This document shows, one piece after another, positions 29,635-37,484 of a DNA stretch of 64,000 bases. Source of the DNA: Ustilago trichophora (Eukaryota; Basidiomycota; Ustilaginomycetes; Ustilaginales; Ustilaginaceae); the NCBI GenBank assembly GCA_900323505.1, contig OOIN01000038.1:310001-374000 (forward strand). Reading direction: 5' to 3'. The translations under genes were made by a program, and so were the position numbers. Position 1 is the stretch's first letter. Every line of letters begins with the position of its first letter. Under the pieces are notes generated by a model. The model was not told where the DNA came from. It was given only the letters and a program-made list of their open reading frames with translations, and ran no database searches.

Positions 29635-31479
29635 CTATACGTCGACCAAATCCTTCCCCTTGACCCCCGACCCATTCTGCTTTTGATCGTCAGCCTCAAT
29701 TTCTTCAGGATACCTGGGTCTCGTCCTCTCGATATCCTCCAAGATATCCCTAAAGCACCACTCGACCGCATCAGCCGCCCAAAAATGATCACAGTGCTCG
29801 GCCTCATCCTGCCTCTTGAATCGCAACAACTTGACACACTTTTCCTTGTGCTCCAGTCTTTCGATCAGTGGATCGGTGAGGACCAAAAAGTCCATTCCAC
29901 CGCTAAAGATGGAAAGGGGCGGGAAGTTTTCGTCCCACCACTGCTCCAGAGTGGGATCCAGGACGCAGCCTCTGCTGGCGAAACCGTCTTTGCCGGCCCA
30001 CCAGTAGATGCTGGCCGAGGAGACAGGTTGCGGGGTGAAGCGGAACATTTTGGCTTTTCGCCTGAGGAGCCAGTTGGCGTCGGTCCAGGCAAAGAGGAAT
30101 GCAAACATCTGATAGCCCAACAGGGCATAAGGATAGGCGGGAGTCCAGTCGTAAGAAATCTTCATCAGGGGGATGAAATCGAGAACTCCAAAGAAACGTT
30201 TCCACTTGCTCCACTCGAGCTGGCCCAGAGTCGTGAATGGGAAACAGGATGTCAGAGGGCCAGCATAGACGGCGGGTGCAAGGGCGCCAAAGTAAGTGAG
30301 CTTCTTTCCGAGCTCGGGAACCATGCCTTTGGAAAGCGAGATAAACATGGTACCGTTGCCCTGCGAGTGGCCGATGTAGGCGATGCGGTCGTAGCCGGTT
30401 TCTTTGCAAATGTAATCGATCATGGCGGGAAGGTCGTAGATGGCAAGTTCGCGGATGTTGTAGTCCCAAAAGCGCGGATCGCTACGTTTGTAGGTGCGAT
30501 GACCCATGTCGAATACTCCGCGATTGTTGCCGAGAAAGACCTGGTAGCCGCCGTGACGAGCCAGCCAAAAGGCAAGCGAACGCTCTTCAGAGGTGACAAA
30601 GGATCCACTGGATTGGAAGAGACCGTGCATGATGAGGACCGGGAATCCACCACGACCGTCCGAGTGCTTCTTGTGGGTGGTTTGAGGGTCGATGATGCGG
30701 TTCATGCGGAGATAGTAGCCGTCTTGGGTCTCGACGGTCTCGTTGATGATTTCAAAGCCGCAGCTGGCAGCATAGTATCGAACGTCTTTGACGAGTTTCT
30801 CCTTGTTCCAGCGTTTGGGGTCGTCCCACTCTTTTTGGTCTTTGATGGTTGGTGCAAAGAACTTGGGGATGGCAGCGAGAAGACGCACCGACAATGCCCA
30901 TACAATGACGAGCAGGAGGAAGAAAGAGGACAAAACATTGGCGGTAGTCTGAGTGACAAAGAGCCGACCACGAGAGTAGAGTGTAGGTCTAGAGTAAGGA
31001 GGAGCACCGCCTCTTCGTGCAAACGTGCTTGCGATGCTGTCCTGTACAGAGCGACGGGAAGCGTTGGGAGGCTTGCCGTTGCTGTAGCCATTGGTTCTGG
31101 ATTTGGAAGAGGAGCCGCCGCCACTTGGCTGTTGGTCATCCGAGTCGTATGGGTGGAGCAATGGATCCTCTTCAAAGCCAGTGGGTACGTGTGTGTATAG
31201 GGCGCGACCGCTGATGGCTTCGCTGGAAGGCTTATCGACGCGAATACGCATGCTGGCGGCTGAAGAAGGCCTGCTGATGGGTTCGGTGATCGAAGTGCGA
31301 ACGTAGTCAGAAAGAGCACTAGCAGCAGCAGTGTCGTGGCTGATGAGGTTTCCATCGATCAAAAGACCTTGACTGCGGGGCGACTTGGAGTTGGAGGAAG
31401 AAGCATTGGCACCATTTGACGAATTGGAGGAGGAGGAGGAGGGCTCTGCGCGTAAGGAGCGCTGATTCGAGATTGACAT
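29635..31479 (-). CDS. Acid-lipase-type alpha/beta hydrolase (steryl ester hydrolase-like)
   Basis: This 614-residue membrane-anchored hydrolase resembles fungal steryl ester hydrolases/acid lipases (Yeh1/Yeh2/Tgl1 group), which free sterols and fatty acids from esters. A Ser-rich ~170-residue cytosolic-looking N-terminus precedes one membrane segment (about residues 182-206). The lipase domain then has the family start around FEIINETVETQDGYYLRMNRI, LIMHGLFQSSGSFV, and the nucleophile Ser372 in GHSQGNG. Near the C-terminus is a PPLSIFSGGMDFLVLTDP segment and a DHFWAADA histidine. ATG 31479 (MSISNQRSL) is preferred; an in-frame ATG at 31809 would add 110 residues of atypical composition. Exact substrate is not determined. 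Confidence 0.87.
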   Translation of the reverse strand: MSISNQRSLRAEPSSSSSNSSNGANASSSNSKSPRSQGLLIDGNLISHDTAAASALSDYVRTSITEPISRPSSAASMRIRVDKPSSEAISGRALYTHVPTGFEEDPLLHPYDSDDQQPSGGGSSSKSRTNGYSNGKPPNASRRSVQDSIASTFARRGGAPPYSRPTLYSRGRLFVTQTTANVLSSFFLLLVIVWALSVRLLAAIPKFFAPTIKDQKEWDDPKRWNKEKLVKDVRYYAASCGFEIINETVETQDGYYLRMNRIIDPQTTHKKHSDGRGGFPVLIMHGLFQSSGSFVTSEERSLAFWLARHGGYQVFLGNNRGVFDMGHRTYKRSDPRFWDYNIRELAIYDLPAMIDYICKETGYDRIAYIGHSQGNGTMFISLSKGMVPELGKKLTYFGALAPAVYAGPLTSCFPFTTLGQLEWSKWKRFFGVLDFIPLMKISYDWTPAYPYALLGYQMFAFLFAWTDANWLLRRKAKMFRFTPQPVSSASIYWWAGKDGFASRGCVLDPTLEQWWDENFPPLSIFSGGMDFLVLTDPLIERLEHKEKCVKLLRFKRQDEAEHCDHFWAADAVEWCFRDILEDIERTRPRYPEEIEADDQKQNGSGVKGKDLVDV

Positions 31480-32687
31480 GGTTGTGTGTGTCTGTGTGTA
31501 GACTGAAGCAGAGATGCGGTACGATGCGGTGGGTCTACATGTATAGATGCTAGCAAACGAATGCGAGTGAATATTGCAGCGAGTTGCTTGGTGTGGCCAA
31601 TGCGAATCGGACCGATTTGGCGGTCTTGGGGGGGAAAGCGATAGAATGTGGAGAGGAAGCAAGGAGTGAAACTTGAGATGAAGGAGGCGGTGACCAAAAT
31701 GAAAAGGTGGGTTGTGTCTGTGAGTGGAGCCACGCGAGATTATCTTTTGGGTCGCTGAATGCTGCTGAATGCTGCTGAAAAATGGTGAAATGCTCTGCTG
31801 TAGCTGCATGTGCCATGCATTTCACATTCAATATCAAAGCAAAAACAAACACGCCGAAATCGTTCAAGCCCGACAACACACAAGCACACAAGCACACACA
31901 CAGACACACCGTACTCTGTGTTAGCCGAGGACAGCAAAAATCACAAAATGACGCCGAACCAAAACATGGCAGGCAGGCAAGCAGGATGTTGCCGAGCAGC
32001 CAGCCATGCTACGCCATCAACACTTTCACCATTAGGCTCATCGTGGGAATAAGTCATGTGCTCTTTCTTTGGTGAATGCGGCATTTCCGAAGTTGATGGC
32101 CATCCTCGATGCACTCCTTTCTCTTCTTTGTCATCCAATTCGGATGCTTCCGAGTTTGTTTAAACGACTCAATCGACTCGAGCTGAACGAGGAAGTATCC
32201 TCAGGCAAGTCACCGAATGCTGTTGCCAGAGTGTTTCGGGCTTTGCTCCGATTTTTGTGAAAGAAGCAACAACAACAATGCCGATGTAACATTGTCTATG
32301 AAAATCGGCCATCTGCCACTCCGCTGGCCAGCACGATGCCGAGCAATGCGGTCGAGATGCATTTTCGAGGCAGTGTGGGAATTCTTGTTGTTGGTCAGCT
32401 CGGCGCTGCTCCAACAGAAACACCGCACGCGCCAACCAAAAGCATCGACGACCAACACTCACACACAACTCCTTTTTTTTCTCCCCTTTGGTCTCCGATT
32501 CGGACTTGCCGTTGCTTCTTGACTCACACCATCCTCGGTTCTCCCACGCTTTTCTGTATCGTGTCGGCAAGCCTTCCTTCACTGATCAAAGACGCAGGAC
32601 CGTCACGATCTGGATTCGGCACCACCATCATCCTTTCTTCAATAGCTCGATACTCGACCCAGCCGTCGCGAGCTACTTTCTTCCAAA
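31480..32687. promoter_or_regulatory. Divergent intergenic region, lipase / PMT4
   Basis: This is 1,208 bp between two head-to-head genes. It contains a GT-rich stretch at 31479-31500 just upstream of the lipase start and a CACA-rich stretch at 31880-31910. No recognisable coding frame was seen. It probably carries both promoters. Confidence 0.45.
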
Positions 32688-35663
32688 ATGGCGTCTCTGG
32701 GCCAGACAGCCAGCAGTATGCGCTCCAGGCAACATCAAGATGCTGCGCTATCATCATCCGAAAAGCCTTCTCTCTACAACAGCGGTGCCAATCTCAACAC
32801 TGCCACCAACAACAGCAACAGCAGCGATGTCATCCGAGGCAAGACCGGAAAGCTCTATTCCCATCCCCCTACAACACACAGTACAGGTCTCGGTCTCGGT
32901 ATCGGCTCTCAACCCGGCTCCTCTGCTGCTGCCACCAATGTCGTCTCGAGCAAAGAGTACCGCGTCATTGCTGCGCTCGTCGTGGTGGCGCTCTTGGTGA
33001 GAATGCACAAGCTAGGCCAGCCCTCCAGTGTCGTCTTTGACGAGGTTCACTTTGGTGGTTTCGCCAGCAAGTACATTCACGGTCGATTCTTTATGGATGT
33101 CCATCCTCCGCTTGCCAAGCTTCTTATTACGTTTGCTGCCTGGCTCGGTGGCTTCAACGGCGACTTTGATTTCAAAGACATCGGCCGCGAGTATCTGCAT
33201 GGCAAAGACACTCCTGTACCCTACGTCATGATGCGAGGTCTCAATGCGCTTCTCGGTGTCGCTACCGTCCCGCTCGCATACCTCACCCTTCGAGGCCTCT
33301 CGTTGCGTGCCTCGACCGCAACGCTCGGCGCCATCTTTGTGCTCTTCGACAACGCCCTTACTACACAGAGCCGTCTCATCCTCCTCGACTCCATCTTGGT
33401 CTTTTTCACGGCTCTCACCGTCTACTTTTGGGTCGCGTTCTGCAACGAAGAGAAGCGTGCTCCTTTTTCGGCTCGATGGTGGGCGCTTCTCTCGCTCACG
33501 GGTCTCAGTTTGGGTGCCGTAGCCAGTTCCAAATGGGTAGGTCTGTTTACTATTGCTACCATCGGCGTGTCCGTCATCGCTCAACTCTGGGAGCATCTCG
33601 GGGATGTTAGACAGCCGGTGCGTGTTGTTGCGCGTCACTTTTGCGCTCGGGCGGTCTGCCTCATTGGTTTCCCCATCTTGGTGTACCTCTTCACCTTTGC
33701 CATCCACCTCGGTTTGCTTTGGCGCAGCGGTGAGGGAGATCCCTTTATGAGCAGCGGATTCCAGCACACCCTTCACGGACACTACATGTCCGACACCTAC
33801 GCAGACGTCGCCCTCGGCTCCACCGTCACCATCAAGCATCTCAACACCCAAGGTGGCTACCTTCATTCGCACACCGCCGTCTACCCCGCTGGAAGCCAAC
33901 AGCAGCAGATCACCCTCTACCCGCATTCCGACGAGAACAACGACTGGATCATCGTCAAAGCTCCTGGTCCCGAAGATCCGGCACCCAAGCTCGATGACAA
34001 GGGTCATCCTCTCCGACCCGAAGACGAGATTACACGTTTCCACCAGGAGCCCATCCGCTATCTTACTCACGGCATGGAAATTCGCCTCATCCACAGGACC
34101 ACCGACAAGCGTCTCCACAGTCACGACACTAACCGACCGCCCGTTACCGAGAGCGACTATCAGAACGAGGTCACCGCCTATGGATTCGAAGGCTTTGGTG
34201 GTGATGCAAACGACAACTTCCACGTAGAGATCGTCGCTGGTGACAAGTCTGATCGTGCCTCTTCCACCCGTGTTCGTTCGCTCAGGACCCATTTTAGATT
34301 GCGACACACTCTCACCGGATGCTACCTCTTCTCGCACAAAATCACCTTGCCAGATTGGGGTTTTGGCCAGCAAGAAGTCACCTGTAACAAGAACCCCACC
34401 ATGCCCAACTCTCTCTGGTACGTCGAGACCAACACACATCCTCTCCTCTCTTCACCCTCGACCGTAAACTCCAAACCGCGAAGCATCGATATGGTCAACT
34501 ATCGCCGGCCCAGCTTCCTCGATCGATTCTGGGAGCTGCAAAAGGTGATGTGGGAGACCAATGCCGGTTTAACCGAGCGCCACGCCTACGATTCGCGTCC
34601 TCAGACCTGGCCAATGTTGAAGAGAGGTATCAACTTTTGGACGAAAGACCATCGGCAGATTTATCTGATTGGCAATCCGATCGTGTGGTGGGGGGCGATT
34701 TTGTCGATTCTCGCCTATCTCTCCTCACGCGGGTTGCTCATGTTGCGAGCCCAACGCGGATATGGCGATTTGAAGGATAGTCGGGTGCGATTTTACGATC
34801 AGACGTGTGGATTCTTGGCGCTAGGATGGGGGTTGCACTATTTGCCGTTTTTCCTCATGAATCGGCAACTTTTCCTGCATCACTATCTGCCGGCGTTGTA
34901 CTTTTCGATTTTGATCCTGGCGGTGGTGTTTGATTTTGCTATTTCGACACTTAGGCCTAGGTTTCGGTTGGGGGTGGGGATGGTGGTGACGGTGGTGGTG
35001 GTGGCAGGGTTTTTGAGGTATACGCCGATAACGTATGGGGGCGAATGGACGTTGCAGGCGTGTCAAAAGGCGAGGTGGAGGAAAGGGTGGGATTTCAACT
35101 GTGCCGAGTTCCCGAGGGATTTGGTTGAGTTTAAGAATTTCCCTCCGGCTGTTCAGACGTTGGAATGGGCGGAGGGTGGGAAGAACGAGGCACATCCTAT
35201 CGCTGGGCATGGGGTTGGGAATACGACGCAGGACAGTGGAGCGGGGGCAGGCGCTGCGGAACCTGGAAGACACGCTTTCGATCAGGTACCCCTGAGAGCT
35301 ATGCAAAGTTCGGCAGCCGAGGCATATCAGCATCTGAAAGATGGCCTTGTCCACGAGGTCGAGATGGTGAAGGACAAAGTTGGACTTGGACACAATGCTG
35401 AAGAAGAGCAAGTTAAGATGGATCCGGTAGCAGCGGGTAAAGCTGCGGATCCGGCAGGGTTGGATCAACAGCAGATAGAACAGGTTATGTTGGAAGGTAC
35501 AGCCGAAGTAGTTAAGCCAGCAAGCAGTAGTACACAGGACGGTGCGCCAAAACCCGAGCCTAGTGCCGTGGCCGAGCTGGATGCACATGCGGACGAAGAG
35601 GCTCATGAAGCGGCCGATGTCGTTGCTGCTGATCGAGATGACGATTCTCCCAAGGACGTTTGA
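32688..35663 (+). CDS. PMT4: Protein O-mannosyltransferase, PMT4 type
   Basis: PMTs are ER multi-membrane enzymes that move mannose from dolichol-phosphate-mannose to Ser/Thr of secretory proteins. The 991-residue protein has the catalytic Asp118-Glu119 in FDEVHFGGFASKYIHG followed by FMDVHPPLAKLL; this 'GGFASKY...FMDVHPPLAKLL' form points to the PMT4 subfamily. MIR repeats occupy roughly residues 355-590 (GSTVTIKHLNTQGGYLHSH, RLIHRTTDKRLHSH, RLRHTLTGCYLFSH). A C-terminal membrane block follows, with LPFFLMNRQLFLHHYLPALYF. The last ~150 residues are an acidic, Ala/Glu-rich extension after the end of the conserved part, making the protein longer than yeast Pmt4. PMT4 is known to matter for plant infection in Ustilago maydis. 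It is a single exon. Confidence 0.93.
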   Translation: MASLGQTASSMRSRQHQDAALSSSEKPSLYNSGANLNTATNNSNSSDVIRGKTGKLYSHPPTTHSTGLGLGIGSQPGSSAAATNVVSSKEYRVIAALVVVALLVRMHKLGQPSSVVFDEVHFGGFASKYIHGRFFMDVHPPLAKLLITFAAWLGGFNGDFDFKDIGREYLHGKDTPVPYVMMRGLNALLGVATVPLAYLTLRGLSLRASTATLGAIFVLFDNALTTQSRLILLDSILVFFTALTVYFWVAFCNEEKRAPFSARWWALLSLTGLSLGAVASSKWVGLFTIATIGVSVIAQLWEHLGDVRQPVRVVARHFCARAVCLIGFPILVYLFTFAIHLGLLWRSGEGDPFMSSGFQHTLHGHYMSDTYADVALGSTVTIKHLNTQGGYLHSHTAVYPAGSQQQQITLYPHSDENNDWIIVKAPGPEDPAPKLDDKGHPLRPEDEITRFHQEPIRYLTHGMEIRLIHRTTDKRLHSHDTNRPPVTESDYQNEVTAYGFEGFGGDANDNFHVEIVAGDKSDRASSTRVRSLRTHFRLRHTLTGCYLFSHKITLPDWGFGQQEVTCNKNPTMPNSLWYVETNTHPLLSSPSTVNSKPRSIDMVNYRRPSFLDRFWELQKVMWETNAGLTERHAYDSRPQTWPMLKRGINFWTKDHRQIYLIGNPIVWWGAILSILAYLSSRGLLMLRAQRGYGDLKDSRVRFYDQTCGFLALGWGLHYLPFFLMNRQLFLHHYLPALYFSILILAVVFDFAISTLRPRFRLGVGMVVTVVVVAGFLRYTPITYGGEWTLQACQKARWRKGWDFNCAEFPRDLVEFKNFPPAVQTLEWAEGGKNEAHPIAGHGVGNTTQDSGAGAGAAEPGRHAFDQVPLRAMQSSAAEAYQHLKDGLVHEVEMVKDKVGLGHNAEEEQVKMDPVAAGKAADPAGLDQQQIEQVMLEGTAEVVKPASSSTQDGAPKPEPSAVAELDAHADEEAHEAADVVAADRDDDSPKDV

Positions 35664-35841
35664 GAGTCTTATCGACGCTCTGTATTTTTTCCAACAACGT
35701 TCCATCACCAAGTCTACTGTACTGTACAGGTAGCATTTGTTTGAATCAAAAAATTCTATCTTGTCACACTTCAACTTTGATGACCAAGTGTGAATCAAGC
35801 CAAGACTTTTTCCATTATTGCTCGTAGACCCAACGTTAAGA

Positions 35842-37173
35842 TCAAAACATACGTATCGACCCTTCTAAATCTTCCTCCCGAGTCTGTGGACTACTTGAGT
35901 TTGAAGCGAAAAATCTCCAAAACGGTTTGATAACAATGATAGCCACCAACACAGCAATCAACAAACACAAGAACAAGATACACTGTCTCCTGCCACTTCT
36001 TCTCTGATATCTCGTTGCGGTTTCCAACTCTTCCACTGCTCCCTTTAGCTCTCTACCCATCAGCTCTACGTTGTAGTCGATCCGATCGAGCATGGTGCCT
36101 TGGTCGATGACTAACGTTTGAAGGTCTCCGAAGAGTTGGGCCAACTCTTGGATGGATTTGGCAATTTGATCGATTTCTTGGCTTCGTTGTTGAATCTCCC
36201 TGTCGTTTTGAGATGTTGTTGAAGAAGGTTCTTCAAAGAGAAGGAGGTTGGAGGTGGAGGTGGAATTGGGGGAGGCAAGGGAGGCACGGGATAGTTCGAT
36301 GTCTTCTCGGACGGCAAGTTCGCTATCTCTGAAAGCGCCAGAGGATGATGAAGGGGTGGATTCGGGTTCTTTTCCTTTGGCGCTGCTGGAGGGAGGAGCG
36401 AGTCCACGTGCAGCTCGAATGTCTCGATCCCGCACCTCCATTCCTTTCATCCGCTTCAGATAGAGCGATTGTTGTTTTCGAAATGCTCCACTGAGGTCTT
36501 GAACCCTGGTAGCGAGTGCCGTCTGAACGTTTTGTGCGAGAGCAATTTGACGTACGGTCACGTCGGATTGGTTGCGTTTCGCCTCCCTGATGAGATGCTG
36601 TGTGAAAGAGGCCAATCCTGCGACTAGGCGAGAACATCGGCGGAAGTCCTTGGTGATTTCGAGAGCGAGCGATTCGATCTGTTTCTCTTCGGTCGATTTG
36701 TCTGCGAATCCGGGCCGGAGATGTTTCTCGTGTAGCCGTGAAAGACGGTCCATTCGAGGACGGATGGAGGAGAGAATCTGATCGACTTGGTCCGATACGT
36801 CCATCCATTTGGGTGGTAGCTGCGAGGATGGGGTGGAAGAGTCGTCGAGGGATAGAGCGATGTGGCCTTCGCGACTGCGCCGTGAAGGAAGCAGGTGTTC
36901 GGTGTCTGATTCCAAGGGGCCATTGTTGTTGTTGAGGGAGTTGGAGCCGAGAGGGTCATCAAGGGAGTCGGTATAGGGGGCTTGGAAGTATACGTCGCCT
37001 CCAGCGGAGGTGGTTCGTGTGCGGCTGCGAGAGGATGGACCGGCCGAGTCTCGATAGGAGAGGAATAGCAGGGTTCGAGATCGGATTTGGCCCAAATGCG
37101 ATGATGGACCACTGACGCCTGAGGCGTATGGAGGCGGGGTGGAGGATGACCCAAGCGGATAGTGTGCCGCCAT
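35842..37173 (-). CDS. TLG2: Syntaxin-16/Tlg2-type Qa-SNARE
   Basis: This t-SNARE is needed for fusion of endosome-derived vesicles with the trans-Golgi. The 443-residue protein begins at ATG 37173. Features in order are the N-terminal RSRTLLFLSYRDS, PPKWMDVSDQVDQIL leading into a helical Habc-like region, and an acidic low-complexity linker. The SNARE motif is QEIDQIAKSIQELAQLF...LVIDQGTMLDRIDYNVE, with the central Gln in DQGTML. It ends in a C-terminal membrane anchor (CILFLCLLIAVLVAIIVI) and a short tail. An in-frame ATG at 37278 would add 35 Pro-rich residues and cannot be excluded. It is convergent with PMT4. Confidence 0.93.
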   Translation of the reverse strand: MAAHYPLGSSSTPPPYASGVSGPSSHLGQIRSRTLLFLSYRDSAGPSSRSRTRTTSAGGDVYFQAPYTDSLDDPLGSNSLNNNNGPLESDTEHLLPSRRSREGHIALSLDDSSTPSSQLPPKWMDVSDQVDQILSSIRPRMDRLSRLHEKHLRPGFADKSTEEKQIESLALEITKDFRRCSRLVAGLASFTQHLIREAKRNQSDVTVRQIALAQNVQTALATRVQDLSGAFRKQQSLYLKRMKGMEVRDRDIRAARGLAPPSSSAKGKEPESTPSSSSGAFRDSELAVREDIELSRASLASPNSTSTSNLLLFEEPSSTTSQNDREIQQRSQEIDQIAKSIQELAQLFGDLQTLVIDQGTMLDRIDYNVELMGRELKGAVEELETATRYQRRSGRRQCILFLCLLIAVLVAIIVIKPFWRFFASNSSSPQTREEDLEGSIRMF

Positions 37174-37484
37174 CGCGGATGCCAGTACAGGTGAAGGGTA
37201 TGGTGGTGGTGGTGGTGGTCGAGAAGGGTCAGTGTGGAGAGTGCAAAGTATGCATGTGTCTGTGCGTCGTTCGCACATTCATAGATTGTTAGATTCGTTT
37301 CTTACTGGAATTCGGAAATCGGAGATGAATCAGAGTGGTTTCGGCTGTCAATCCCTCGGAACCTGCGGATAGCTTTTCCCCACGCTCTGGCTTCATTCCG
37401 CTCTCCATCAAGCGTCTCTTGACGGGAGCTCTCGGCCACCACCTCACCATCACTGCTACCACTACCATCATATCGGCTGACAAA
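37174..37484. promoter_or_regulatory. Compact divergent promoter, TLG2 / DUF4211 gene
   Basis: Only 311 bp separate the two chosen start codons, or about 206 bp if TLG2 starts at 37278. The stretch includes a GGT/GTGG run near 37200-37220. It must hold both promoters if both starts are right. Confidence 0.5.

Noticed and set aside
29683..31200. 505-codon plus-strand frame over the lipase gene
   Set aside because: Antisense shadow; the minus-strand frame has GHSQG and full hydrolase motifs.
31480..31809. 110-residue N-terminal extension of the lipase from ATG 31809
   Set aside because: Composition is His/Ser/Pro-rich leader-like and the downstream ATG is directly followed by the expected hydrophilic N-terminus; not excluded but less likely.
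33012..34439. 475-codon minus-strand frame over PMT4
   Set aside because: Antisense shadow of the MIR-domain region.
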